Position numbers and translations under genes: made by a program. This document shows positions 22,621 to 33,200 of a stretch of DNA of 64,000 nt, piece after piece (the stretch's first letter is position 1; each line of letters starts with the position of its first letter). The notes under the pieces were generated by a model, which saw only the letters and a program-made list of their open reading frames with translations, made no database searches and was not told where the DNA came from. Origin of the DNA: Fragum whitleyi (Eukaryota > Mollusca > Bivalvia > Cardiida > Cardiidae); contig OX411559.1 in the NCBI GenBank assembly GCA_948146395.1, positions 38,012,715 to 38,076,714 on the forward strand, given 5' to 3'.

Positions 22621-23520
22621 GGTTCCCTGTCGTTTAGGCCCCAAGTTTTTTCAGCCCCTGTATAATTACGGCCTATAGTTGTTTCGGCCTCAGCTGTTTC
22701 GGCCCACCAGCCTTAGTTGTTTCGTCCTACATATTACTTCCAGAGATATAAATATAATCATACTTTAAAATAATCAAGTTTGTTGATTTTAATGTTTTTT
22801 TTTGTTTCATAATGGTCACAAACTCTTAAGTTTTTTTTGCTACTGTTAAACACATCGTGAAAACTACAATCCTTCCGGTCAAAGTATTCAAAAACACTCA
22901 CTCAGCACTCCAATCATTCATTCCAGACACTCACCCCATTCACTCATAAACGCCTCGAATTTTTTCCAAAAACGCTTTGAAATCGTTCGAGATGATCTAT
23001 GTTTCAAGCAAATAGGCCAAATAATTAAACAATATTGGTTGGTGTTTATTTTTAAGCGTCTGATTTGTTCATGAAGACACAAAATTAGAAAAGTACGTAT
23101 ATTTTATTAAAGGGAGGTAATAAATTTTTGATAATTTTGTCCAATATGACGAAGTTATCGATAATGATTAACTCTCTTGAAATTCATTTAAAACTCGCTC
23201 CACACACGCATTCAAAATTATTCGGAAAACCTATGAAATTTAATTTACAAATGATTCATAATTTATATAAATTAAGCAATGATTGAATCAAATAAATGCC
23301 AAAAAGTTTTGAACTAGAATTCAACATGGCTAAAACATTGTTGTCTGGTTGTTGGTTAAACATTCTTATTTGACCGTTCTTAATTTGGAAAAATCCTATG
23401 AAAATAAAATTAGATAAAATTTTGGGCTAGGAAAATATAGGCCATATCAACATAGGGCCAAAACAATTAAGGCCAAATCAACTAGGCCCGATAAACTGAG
23501 GGCCCAAACAACCGGTTACC
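22621..23520. mobile_element. Fold-back element with GTTTNGGCC-repeat ends
   Basis: The left end carries repeated GTTTCGGCC-like units (22628-22735) and the right end the complement (GGCCAAATCAAC, GGGCCCAAACAACC; 23440-23510). The outer 20 bases of the left end share the pattern GGTNNCCTGTC...GGCC with the 5202-5751 element, so the two look related although the repeat units differ. Flanks GGTGCAAC and GGTGAAAC match at 7 of 8 bases and may be a worn target duplication. Tc1/mariner-like MITE copy H sits inside. Confidence 0.55.
22855..23260 (+). mobile_element. Tc1/mariner-like MITE, copy H inside a fold-back element
   Basis: Contains CACTCACTCAGCACTCC, AAAGGGAGGTAATAAAT and CTCGCTCCACACACGCATTC in family order. 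Both termini are worn. It is nested in the 22621-23520 element. Confidence 0.5.
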
Positions 23521-23528
23521 GGTGAAAC

Positions 23529-24289
23529 TATTTAAATGTTCATCTTAATCAAGCTGAAGTTACGAGGCTTTGTTATCCAATCGATAAAATGTGTTCAATC
23601 TCTCTAAGCACGTGAATCTTTTAGGTTTTAGGATACAGTTATTTGCACGCGTCTACGAAAATGGCGGACTCAGTTTTGAAATTACCCAAAATACTGAAAA
23701 GTAAACTCGCCAGATTACGTCACGTCTAAGCCACGCCCTGCCATGTCATTAATAACGCAGAATACTTCATGCCCTCCATGCGGGTTACTTGTACTAACGA
23801 CAAACTTTCCCTAAAAACACCCACATTATTGGCGAATCTAGGATTTCTGCAAAGGGGATTCGAACATACAAATTACGTCATGGTTTGACTCCAAAATAAG
23901 TAGCCATGACTCACAAAACTATCTGATGCAAGTCGGCAATACTATCTGGAAATCAACTTCAGAAAAGACTAAATGACTGGTTTTAATTTCTAAAAGCCCA
24001 TCTCTTTCCAATAGGCGTACATTGTGACGCTAGCCTATTTTGTTGACGCCATACAAAAACCCGAGGGTTCGTTTACCTTTTACATCCCAATTTTAATTGA
24101 ATACCCATATGACAAAGAAATAGATAAGCATCATAGGGGGGTCGTTCCATAAAATCTCCCTTGATCTGCAACTGCGTGACGTTCCCCACACAAGATAACG
24201 GCCTTTACTGTGTTACAACCTAATCAAAGCCCAATTAATGCTTGTAAAATGATGGTCCCTTATTATCCCTAGCAGTTTTCGGCGAGCAG
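23529..24289. other. Gene-free stretch
   Basis: Nothing recognisable as a gene or structured repeat was seen. Confidence 0.35.
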
Positions 24290-25540
24290 ATATAGTAATG
24301 GTCTCCATCCGTCATTTCGTCGTTTCGTCGTTTCGTCATTCCGCCACTAATCTTGTCCGTACCATATCTCCTAAAGTATAAAATCTATCAACTTGAAACT
24401 TTATAGCTGGATGGATCTCATGGAGGAGAAGTGTAGTGCACAAGAACAACTAATCTTGCTTGCATAATTTTGGAGTTATTGCACTTTGTTATTTTAAACA
24501 CTTAGACTTCGTCCGGAGCAATTCTCTGAAAAATGGCTATCAACTTGAAGCTTTATAGTAGGATAGATTTCTTAAAGAAGAATTGAATTGCACAAGAACT
24601 ACAACTCTTGACTGCATAATTTTGGAGTAATCACCCTTTGTAGTTTTAAATTCTTATATTTTGTCCGGAGATTATCGCCTGAAGTCAGGAGATGGATTGA
24701 TCTCATGGAGGAGCAGTGCAGCGCACAAGAACTACAACGCTCGATTTCATTATTTTGGAGTAATTGCCATTTGTTATTTTTAATACTTGGACTTTTGTCC
24801 GGAGCATATCTCTGAAAATTTAATAGCTATCAACTTGAAACTTTATAGTTGGGTAGATATCATAAGTAGAAGTGTAGTGCACAAGAACTACAACGCTTGA
24901 TTGCATAATTTTGGAGTTATAACCCTTTGTAATTTTCAAGACTTATATTTTGTCCGAAGCATATCTCTTAAAGTATTCAAGATATCAACTTGAAACTTTA
25001 TAGCTGGGTGGATCTCATGGAGAAGAAGTGCAGTGCACAAGAACTACAACTCTTGCTTGCATTACTTTCGAGTAAGAGTTATTGCTCATTGTTGTTTTAA
25101 ATACTTAGATTTTGTCCGAAGCATATCTCTGAAAGTTAACTAGCTGTAAACTTGAAACTCTAAAGTCGGATACATCTCATGAAGAAGAAATGCAGTGCAC
25201 AAGAATTACAACTCTTGCTTTCATAATTTTGGAGTTATTGCCCTTTGTTATTTTAAATTCTTATATTATGTCTGGAGCTTACCTCCTAAAGTATGATAGC
25301 TATCAACTTGAAACTTCATGGCTGGATAAATCTCTTCGAGGAGAAGTTCAGTGTACAAGAACTAGAACTCTTGCTTGCATAATTTTGGAGTTATTGCCCT
25401 TTGTTATTTTAAATACTTAGATATTGTTCGGAGCATATCTCTGAAAGTTAAATAGCCATCAACTTGAAACTTTATAGGTGGATAGATCTCTTTGTTATTT
25501 TAGATATTTAGATTTTGAAGGGGGCATATATCTTAGAGTA
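24290..25540 (+). repeat. Tandem-core array of about 155-bp units upstream of cGLR2
   Basis: Seven or eight degenerate copies of a unit containing CAACTTGAAACTTTATAG, GAAGTGCAGTGCACAAGAAC and TTTTGGAGTTATTGCCCTTT. It begins after GTCATTTCGTCGTTTCGTCG. Another piece of the unit lies at 29250-29345. The array ends about 120 bases before the cGLR2 coding exon. Short open frames across it are products of the repeat. Confidence 0.7.
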
Positions 25541-25682
25541 AAAAAGAATCCTTAATCTATTAGGCTTCAGTTTACTATTAAGCTTTCATGGCGGGGGATG
25601 GCCATGTCCGACATGGCTCTTATGTATACTATTTTGGACTCTATGATTGCAATTACAGAGAAGGGTTGCCAACCAGTAAGAA

Positions 25683-27758
25683 ATGGAAGATGATCCATAT
25701 CAAATGTTTTCCAACCATCTGTATTGGGTTTTAGATGTTCTTGGGGTATCGGAAGATAAAAGGAAAACGTATCGTGAATATGCTAAGAAAAGAGAAGTTC
25801 TAGAAGCCACAATGTGCGAAATAAGGTTCAAAGTCAATCCAACAATCTATGTAGTAGGAAGTCAATTAGAAGGTACTACAACTCGTAACATGAAATCAGA
25901 TACTGATCTTTTAATTGTTCGTGAATTTCCTGTTATAGAGACTTTAAAGGACGCACCAGAAACTGGGGGAGCTTTACTGATAGTACCAGGGGATACAAAG
26001 GCAGGTTACGTTAAACTGCAGGAAGTGATGCACAGATTCCGCCTACCCATTTATCGCAAGCATCATGTATTTTCAAATGACAAGCAACATAAGGACTTCT
26101 ATTCAAGAAATCAAGCTTTCAGAATTAAACACGGCCCTTCTGATACAGTCGCGGGAGACGATTTTAGTACCGAAATCGATAACGTTTTTTCATATGTGTG
26201 TCACACTTTTCCAGGCTTTGCAAATGAATGGCTTCATAGACGTCGTCCGTACCGATGGCCTTCAAAGAAACAATTAAAAAAGATGGCTACCTATGGATGC
26301 TTCTTTGTGGGTATTGGACATCCAGATAGTAGGAGTAAAAATGAAGAATGGAGGATCTCGTTTTCTCTTCAAGAACGAGAGCTCATGTTAAACCTAAACC
26401 CGACTCAACATAGATGCTATGTTCTGCTTAAGATGATAAAGAAAAGCATTATCCAACAAAAGGTAGGAGAGTCCTTATCATCGTACCATTGCAAAACCTG
26501 TTTATTTCATATGATTGAAAACAGAACAGAAGATATTTGGAAGCCCGGGAATCTGGTTCTCATTTTACTAGATTGCCTAAAACTTTTGTTGCAATGGGCA
26601 GAAAATGGTAACTGTCCAAATTATTTCATAAAGGAAGAAAACATGTTTGATAAATTAAGCAAAGAAACACTGAACAAAGTCGCCACTGTATTACAGTCAT
26701 TACTCAATAGTGGAATGTATTTCTTATTTTCAATTGAATGTGATAATTTGGGAGACTGTTTGAAGCATAGCCTACATGGCAAAGATTTGGTTGATCTTAT
26801 GCCGACAGAAGAGACGCGGCTAATGGAAGAGACAATTGATGCGGTGGAAACTTTACACTATATACGCCTATGCAATATTAGATATGCTTGTGATTTTCCA
26901 CGTGAATTTTCTTTACGTATTGTTGGTTCTTTGCAAAACTTCGAGCAGTTAAACTGTAATACAAAAAAGACGAATGCGGGCATTGACAGTTTAATGCCAC
27001 ATAATTTACGTTTAACAGTGGCACAAACGAAAACAGTAGATTGTCTTGTGAAAAAAGGTGGAAAGGACTTAAATGAACGTTTACTCGAGATTCAAAATGC
27101 CAAGGACTGTGACATTTTATCCACAAAACTTACAATTGCGGCAATTTATCTGCATTGTGACCAGTTTGAAAAATGCGAACAGATCCTTCTTGAGTCAAAA
27201 AATATTCTTAAACCTTTCTTTATATCTATATGTGGTTGTAACCGAAACAACAAATATGATAATAAGGCACTTGCAGAAAAACTCATGAAAGGTCTAGCCT
27301 TTGAAGTATTCCAGAGAGAATGCACAGCAGCGTGTATAGTTCTTCCCCCACCACTTTCGAGTCTTGCGCATGAAGCTTTGTTATATGAGATGTACCGGTC
27401 TGTTTTCACAACACCTGGGTCTCGAGATGAAGAAAGGTGCCTCTGGTTTGACTGGATGGTTGTTGATGCAAAGGTTTACCTTTACTTTCTGCAGTATGTA
27501 TTGTACTCTAAAACAAACAAAATTATCAACAAACGGGACACAGTTGAGGATTTGAGACTTCTGCTGAACAAGGATTATGGAGATCTTAGACACAAAGAGA
27601 CGGCCTTCAACATTTTGGGTTGGATGTATTGCCAAGAAAACAGGAATTCTGAAGCTTATTGGTGCTTCTGTCGCTCATGGAGAATCAGGCCAGTACACAA
27701 TGCTGCAAAGTGGCACGTTTTGATGTTGTTGCATTCACTGGTACAGCTAGAAACATAG
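25683..27758 (+). CDS. Mab-21 / cGAS-like nucleotidyltransferase-fold protein with TPR-like C-terminus (cGLR paralogue 2)
   Basis: A 691-residue paralogue of the 604-2724 protein, colinear over its whole length. GSQLEG at 59-64 is the nucleotidyltransferase GS motif, SDTD at 72-75 supplies D73 and D75, and D166 in EIDNVFSYVC aligns with the third acid. The Mab-21 signature (EWRISFSLQEREL, HRCYVLLKMIKK, SSYHCKTCLFH) and C-terminal TPR-like helices (AFNILGWMYC, AYWCFCRS) are present. An in-frame TAA lies two codons before the ATG, and an acceptor (TTGCAATTACAG) ends at 25658, so ATG 25683 is secure and a 5' UTR exon lies upstream. The last four codons and the stop lie inside the terminal repeat of a MITE, so the native C-terminus has been replaced. 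Catalytic residues are intact; activity is unproven. Confidence 0.85.
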   Translation: MEDDPYQMFSNHLYWVLDVLGVSEDKRKTYREYAKKREVLEATMCEIRFKVNPTIYVVGSQLEGTTTRNMKSDTDLLIVREFPVIETLKDAPETGGALLIVPGDTKAGYVKLQEVMHRFRLPIYRKHHVFSNDKQHKDFYSRNQAFRIKHGPSDTVAGDDFSTEIDNVFSYVCHTFPGFANEWLHRRRPYRWPSKKQLKKMATYGCFFVGIGHPDSRSKNEEWRISFSLQERELMLNLNPTQHRCYVLLKMIKKSIIQQKVGESLSSYHCKTCLFHMIENRTEDIWKPGNLVLILLDCLKLLLQWAENGNCPNYFIKEENMFDKLSKETLNKVATVLQSLLNSGMYFLFSIECDNLGDCLKHSLHGKDLVDLMPTEETRLMEETIDAVETLHYIRLCNIRYACDFPREFSLRIVGSLQNFEQLNCNTKKTNAGIDSLMPHNLRLTVAQTKTVDCLVKKGGKDLNERLLEIQNAKDCDILSTKLTIAAIYLHCDQFEKCEQILLESKNILKPFFISICGCNRNNKYDNKALAEKLMKGLAFEVFQRECTAACIVLPPPLSSLAHEALLYEMYRSVFTTPGSRDEERCLWFDWMVVDAKVYLYFLQYVLYSKTNKIINKRDTVEDLRLLLNKDYGDLRHKETAFNILGWMYCQENRNSEAYWCFCRSWRIRPVHNAAKWHVLMLLHSLVQLET

Positions 27759-28445
27759 TAAAACTGACATTCATCTCAATCCAAACCATTCTATATCGCT
27801 CACCCGGCGCTCATTTCATTCATTCCGACCGATCACTCAAACCGTCTAAAACGCTCCAAAATCACTTCATAAGATAAGATCATCAACAACATTCAAAATA
27901 AATATAGCAAGAAAAGACATCGCGATTTTACTGACATATTGAAATTATAAGTGTCTTATTGGTTCTTGAAGAAATAGGAAGCTGTTTATAGAAATTGTAT
28001 TCATATTTTATTAGAGGGAGACAATAAACATCAAGATGTACAAAATTAGCGACATTGAAATACCTCCCTTTAATTTTGCAAGCCGCCGTCATAGCGCAGT
28101 TGGTAGCGCGTCGGACTGTCAATCTAGAGGTCCCGGGTTCGTTCCCCGACGGCGGCACTCATTCTTTCCGACTATTTGTCTCTCACCAATGGGTTGATAA
28201 TCGTAGACCTATGTGAGATAGTAGCTGGAGGCTAGGAAAGGATGTTGTGGTTGTACTGGTGTAAGAAATACCAGGAAACCATTGTTAGGTGCTCCAGCCG
28301 CCGCGATATAACTGAAATAATGTTGAAAGCGGCGTTAAACCCCAATCAATCAATCAATTTAATTTTGCTCAAAACCCGCTCCACACACTCATTCCATTTC
28401 ATTCCAAGTTCAGCCATTTTGTCAATTTTACGATTTTCTTAACTG
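27744..28445 (+). mobile_element. Tc1/mariner-like MITE, copy I, overlapping the cGLR2 stop and holding a SINE
   Basis: The left end CAGCTAGAAACATAG follows TA (27742-27743). The right end TTACGATTTTCTTAACTG is followed by TA (28446-28447). Without the SINE and its duplication the element is about 413 bases, as in the other copies. The cGLR2 reading frame runs into it and stops at TAG 27756-27758. Confidence 0.75.
28080..28357 (+). repeat. Full-length tRNA-derived SINE with 11-bp target duplication
   Basis: The head (about 28082-28156) folds as a tRNA: acceptor stem GCCGCCG with CGGCGGC, A box TAGCGCAGTTGGTAGCGC, B box GGTTCGTTCC and a GTC triplet in the anticodon-loop position. The anticodon stem is poor, so it is not a functional tRNA. 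A tRNA-unrelated body follows (GGTTGATAATCGTAGACC to GGTGCTCCAGCCGCCGCGAT), then an AATC tail. TTTAATTTTGC is duplicated at 28069-28079 and 28358-28368. Eight other copies or fragments are in the window. Confidence 0.85.
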
Positions 28446-28558
28446 TACAATAAGACGGGTTTTGTTTTCTAGAGTGGTACAGATACCAGAAAGCAATTGG
28501 GTTATTTCTTTCGAACATGACCAAATCGGATCACACAATAATGCATTAAACTAGCGTC

Positions 28559-28905
28559 TGTTGATGATAAGGACATTGTGAAATTGCCTTGGTGAATAAT
28601 TTTGGAATGAAATTGAATGGTAGAGAAGAGTGAGTCTTGAATTTTGTACTTCTTTTTAAGCGGGTCACCACGGACCCAACAGAAAATTCAAAATCCATAT
28701 TAGCCAATCAAAACATAGAATTATTTGATCGATTCGTATGAAGTTGTTGAGCGCTTTATCTAATTTCTTGGCATATTTGAACTATTTTGGAGCTTTTACT
28801 GAGTGATTTGAGTGAGTGCTCTGAATGAACTTAAATGATCGTTGAGCGAACAGTTTAAAATGGTTTTGATCTTGGTGAATGTCAATTAACGATGTAACTA
28901 AATGT
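28559..28905 (-). mobile_element. Tc1/mariner-like MITE, copy J
   Basis: Begins GGACATTGTGAAATTG and ends near GAATGTCAATTAACGATG, with body segments in reverse orientation to copy B. A further half copy (TTATTACCTCCCTTTAGTAA and following) lies at about 28985-29110. Confidence 0.5.
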
Positions 28906-29355
28906 ATATTTTAACAAGGTATGACAAGACGGTACAGTTATGTTGGGAATTTCTGTCAGTGACGTAGAAAGAATATATTAAGACAGCAAAAGCTGAACAA
29001 AATAAGCAATATTTATTACCTCCCTTTAGTAAAATATTCATACAAGTTTTATAAATAGCTTTTTATGTCTTCATGAACCAATCAGACGATTCTAAAATCA
29101 GTAACACTATGTAATCAAGGGGCGTGATCAGCGGTCTATTAATTTTGCTACGCCAAAAGACGGAACTTTTTATGTGACACCCCCCTCCCCCTTGCGTCTG
29201 ACGACCGGACGTCTTGGCATGCGGAAAGCGTCCACTTCTTTGTCCGAAGTATAACTCTGTCACCCTGTTCGATTGACTTGAAGCTTGGCAAATACGTTCA
29301 TCTCATGATTACAGAGTGCAGTGCTCAGGAACAGCAACTCAACCAAGCTGGATTT

Positions 29356-30625
29356 TTAGCTCACCTGGGCACATCGTGCTCAAGGTGAGCTTTTGTGATC
29401 ATTGCATGTCCATCGTGCGATGTGCGTCGTCCGTCGTGCGTCGTCATGCGTCAACAATTTAAGTGTTTACACTCTAGAGGCCAAAAATATGACCCAATCT
29501 TCAAGAAACTTGGTCAGAATGTTGGTCGATAACAACAAGGATGAACTCTATTGAAAATGGGAACGATCCATGCCATATCACAGGAAAAGGGGCCTTAATG
29601 ACAATTTTCTTGTTTTCACTCTAGTGACCACAAATATGGCCCAATCTTCATGAAACTTGGTCTGAGTATGGTCAGGTCACAAGGATGAACCCTATTGAAA
29701 ATGGGAAGGATCCATGCCATATCACAGGAAAAGGGGCCTTAATGACAATTTTCTTGTTTTCACTCTAGTGGCCACAAATATGGCCAAATCTCCATGAAAC
29801 TTGGTCAAAATGTTGGTCAGGTCACAAGAATGAACCCTATTGAAAATGGGAAGGATCCATGCCATATCACAGGAAAAGGGGCCTTAATGACATTTTTCTT
29901 GTTTACACTCTAGAAGCCACAAATATGGCCCAATCTTCATGAAACTTGGTCAGAATGTTGGTCAGGCCACAAGGTTGAACCCTATTGTAAATGGAAAGGA
30001 TCCATGCCATATCACGGGAAAAAGGGCCTAAATGACAATTTTCTTGTTTACACTCTAGAAGCCACAAGTATGGTCCAATCATCATGTTTCTTGGTCAGAA
30101 TTTCGGTCAGGTCACAAGGATGAATCCTATTGAAAATGGAAAGGATAAGTGCCATATCACGGGAAAAGGGGACAATTTTTTGCTTACACTCTAGAAGCCA
30201 CAAATATGATTCAATCATTATGAAACTAGGTCAGAATTTTTGTTAGGTCATGATGATGAACCCTTTCGAAAATGGGAAGGATCCGTGCCATATCACGGGA
30301 AATGGGGCCTTTATGACAATTTTCTTGTAAGAGCTCCAGAAGTCACAAATATGGCCAATGAAAATTTGTCAAAATGTTTGCCAGGTTCCTAATAATGAAC
30401 TCTGTTGAAAATGGAAAGGATTCATGCCATATCACAGGAAAAGGAGTCTTAATGATAATTTACTTGAAATAACTCTAATGGCCACAAGTATGGCCCAAAC
30501 TTTTTGAAACTTGGTTTTATGTAGAAATTATCTTCTTTATGACATCTGCCTTTTTACTTGATGTGATGTCCCAGTGATCAAAAAGACACAGGTGAGCGAT
30601 CTAGGACCATCATGGTCCTCTTGTT
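29356..30625 (-). mobile_element. Pearl/HINE-like element with 144-bp tandem core
   Basis: On the minus strand the element starts CAACAAGAGGACCATGATGG near 30625 and ends with a hairpin (AGCTCACCT / AGGTGAGCT at 29358-29391) followed by CTAA. The core is about seven units of 144 bases (CACTCTAG at 29619, 29763, 29907 and so on), each with GGCCCAATCTTCATGAAACT and CCATGCCATATCACAGGAAA. A 3' hairpin plus CTRR is the hallmark of Helitron-type ends; no Rep/helicase is present. Confidence 0.65.
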
Positions 30626-31390
30626 GATTTATTTCCCTTTGTATTTTTTTCTACTTTGGGATCCAACCGTGTTACGGATTTATTTTGTTACAATTAGATA
30701 CATTGTTGCCTCGTTAAATCGATGCTTATATTGTTTCTTTGATACATTCTGGTATAGGTAGATTTTCCCCGATGAGCCGTGAAATCTACTTTTAACCGTT
30801 AGATTCCCATGTCATTTTTTTTCGAAATAGATAAAACAGGTTCAAATAAAACATTAAAAAAAAGTTACAATTTACCTTTCAAACGAAAGGTATTACTTGT
30901 CTTAAATTGTAATGTTTACTCATTCATGTTATTTGAAAATTTAAGTGAAGGGCTAAGGTTTAATTCCTATCGCACGCTTTTTAATTAAATTGATATACCT
31001 ACGGAAATGGACTCAGCGCCTACGTCGGAGCTCAGTTTTGAAAATACAATCATAGACGTTGACATGTTCATTTGTTTGATGTTTTGTTAATTAGTTTAAA
31101 ATTTTCTGCTCATGATAAGCGCTTTAAAAAGCTAATAAAGAATTTGTATTTTATTGTATTGTATTGGTAGATTATTGAAAAGTGTGAAAGCGTTACCACT
31201 TAGAAAGTTCATCGTCAACCTGTGAAATTATTAAAAGATTATATCATGCTTTCGTTCATTTCACCCTCAGTATAAAGAAAGACAATAACTGAAGTGTATA
31301 AATATGTGTGCGGCAGCCATCAAAGGAAATGTGCGAAATAATATTTTATACACAGATTGGCTGCTGTTTACAGTAAGGCCATTATTATTT
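30626..31390. other. Gene-free stretch
   Basis: No gene recognised. An AATAAAGAATTTGTATTTTA segment near 31133 resembles a retroposon tail but has no coding sequence attached. Confidence 0.35.
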
Positions 31391-31613
31391 GAGCCTGTGT
31401 GAGACATTTCCAACAAAATCAAATGTGCACCAAGCAAAGACTCTGGCCAGCCTGTGCATCTGCACAGTCTGACCAGGGTCTTCACTTTGCACTTTGTAAA
31501 AAGATAAGGTCCAATATTGTCTTTAGAAAGTCAGACAAACTTCCAGTTATACTATATGGCTGGTTGGCCGTTCAGGCACATGTCAAATCATAGGAAATAT
31601 CACACACAGGCTC
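31391..31613. mobile_element. GAGCC-family TIR element, compact copy
   Basis: GAGCCTGTGTGAGACATTTC at the left pairs with GAAATATCACACACAGGCTC at the right. ATTT flanks both sides, a 4-bp target duplication. The interior has a single copy of the unit that is tandemly repeated in the neighbouring element (AAGACTCTGGCCAGCCTGTG). Confidence 0.65.
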
Positions 31614-31678
31614 ATTTTATTTTCTGTTTCTCGAGACAATGCAAACAAGACAACGTGTCGGAAAACGAAATAAAAATT

Positions 31679-32329
31679 GAGCCTGTGCGTGACATTCCAA
31701 ATAATTTGAAATATTCGGGAGGTACAAACATTGAGTAGCTTTGACAACCTCATAATGTAATGTAAAGTTACCTTATGGTCTACGGTTACTTTGAGACCTC
31801 ATCTGTCTACTAAATGCATAGTGAGGACTCTGGTCAGACTATGCGGAAACACTGGCTGGTCAGAGTCTTTGCTTGGCGCATATTTGAAATAATGTAAATG
31901 TAAAGTTTCCTCATGGTCTACAGATACTTTGAGACATTTTCTGTCTACTAAACGCATAGTGAGGACTCTGGTCGGACTAAGCGGATACACAGGCTGGTCA
32001 GAGTCTTTGCTTGGCGCATATTGGAAATAATGTAAATGTAAAGTTACCTTATGGTCTACAGATACTTTGAGAACTTTTCTGTCTACATAACTCATAGTGA
32101 GGACTCTGTTCAGACTAAACGGATACACAGGCTGGTCGGAGTCTTTGCTTGGCGCATATTGGAAATAATGTAAATGTAAAGTTACCTTATGGTCTACAGA
32201 TACTTTGAGAACTTTTCTGTCTACATAACTCATAGTGAGGACTCTGTTCAGACTAAACGGATACACAGGCTGGTCGGAGTCTTTGCTTGGCGCATATTGG
32301 AAATTGATGGTAATCTCACGCACAGGCTC
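31679..32329. mobile_element. GAGCC-family TIR element with four 138-bp tandem units
   Basis: GAGCCTGTGCGTGACATTCC at the left and ATCTCACGCACAGGCTC at the right are inverted repeats, flanked by AATT on both sides. Between them are about four copies of a 138-bp unit (TTGGCGCATATTGGAAATAA at 32011 and 32149). Because 138 is divisible by 3, a minus-strand frame (31799-32323) stays open across the copies. It codes for nothing recognisable and is treated as a by-product. Confidence 0.75.
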
Positions 32330-32732
32330 AATTAAAATAAAGTGCCCAATATCTTTATTTGGAATGAATATGAAATGATAATGAAAAAGACCCTTTTTGA
32401 ATCACACCAGAATTATTTTTCCCATATTATTTCTGAGACGATTCTTCTAACATCAAGACTCTCTTTTAATAACCGTTGACATATGTATAAATTTCAATCA
32501 ATCAATTCTTGTGGTACTCTTAAATACATCCTATTGGACATTATCCCACCTTGTTTTATAGAAATTGATTAAATCATACCTATGGTTTAATACAAGGAAT
32601 GGCTCAAATAGGACATTGGAATAAAGAAAATAAATTAAAGTGGTTGAAGGTTATGATTTTATTTTTATTCAAGTTTAAGCTGAATGAAATGTTTAGGCTT
32701 AACAGAAGTGATACATAAGTCTCTTAATTAAC

Positions 32733-32990
32733 TCAGCCCCCATCAAAGCGCAGTTGGTACATGTAGCGCTTCTGACCCAAAATAACGATATCACGGGTTC
32801 GATCCCCGACGGCGGCACTCATCTTTTTCGACTATTTGTCTCCAACCAATGTGTTGATAATCGTAGACCTATGAAGAATAGCAGCTGGGGGGTAGGAATG
32901 GCTGTTATGGTAGTACTGGTGTTAGAAAAACCAGGAATACATTGTTCGGTGCTTTAGCGTCCGCGATTACTGAAAGATTGTCGAAAACGG
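32733..32990 (+). repeat. tRNA-derived SINE, degenerate head
   Basis: Head with AGCGCAGTTGGTACATGTAG and GGGTTCGATCCCCGACGGCG, then the same body as the 28080 SINE (GTTGATAATCGTAGACCTAT, GGTGTTAGAAAAACCAGG). The acceptor-stem complement on the 5' side is worn. Confidence 0.65.
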
Positions 32991-33200
32991 GTTAAGCCAC
33001 ATACAAAGAAGAAAAAAGAAAAACAGTAGTCTTCAATTCATCAGGGGGTTAAGTTATAGCGTACAAAGTCACTTAAAAAAACTTTTTTCTCAACAAAACT
33101 GAACAGATTTACTTCTTTAACCACAACGAAGGAATAGAACTTGAAAGTAGTTTAAAGTTAAAAATCCAAAATATCTCTTTTAACTTAAGCTGTGTCAATT

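Noticed and set aside
28082..28156. Functional tRNA gene with GTC anticodon
   Set aside because: The acceptor stem is good but the anticodon stem is poor, and a SINE body, tail and target duplication surround it.
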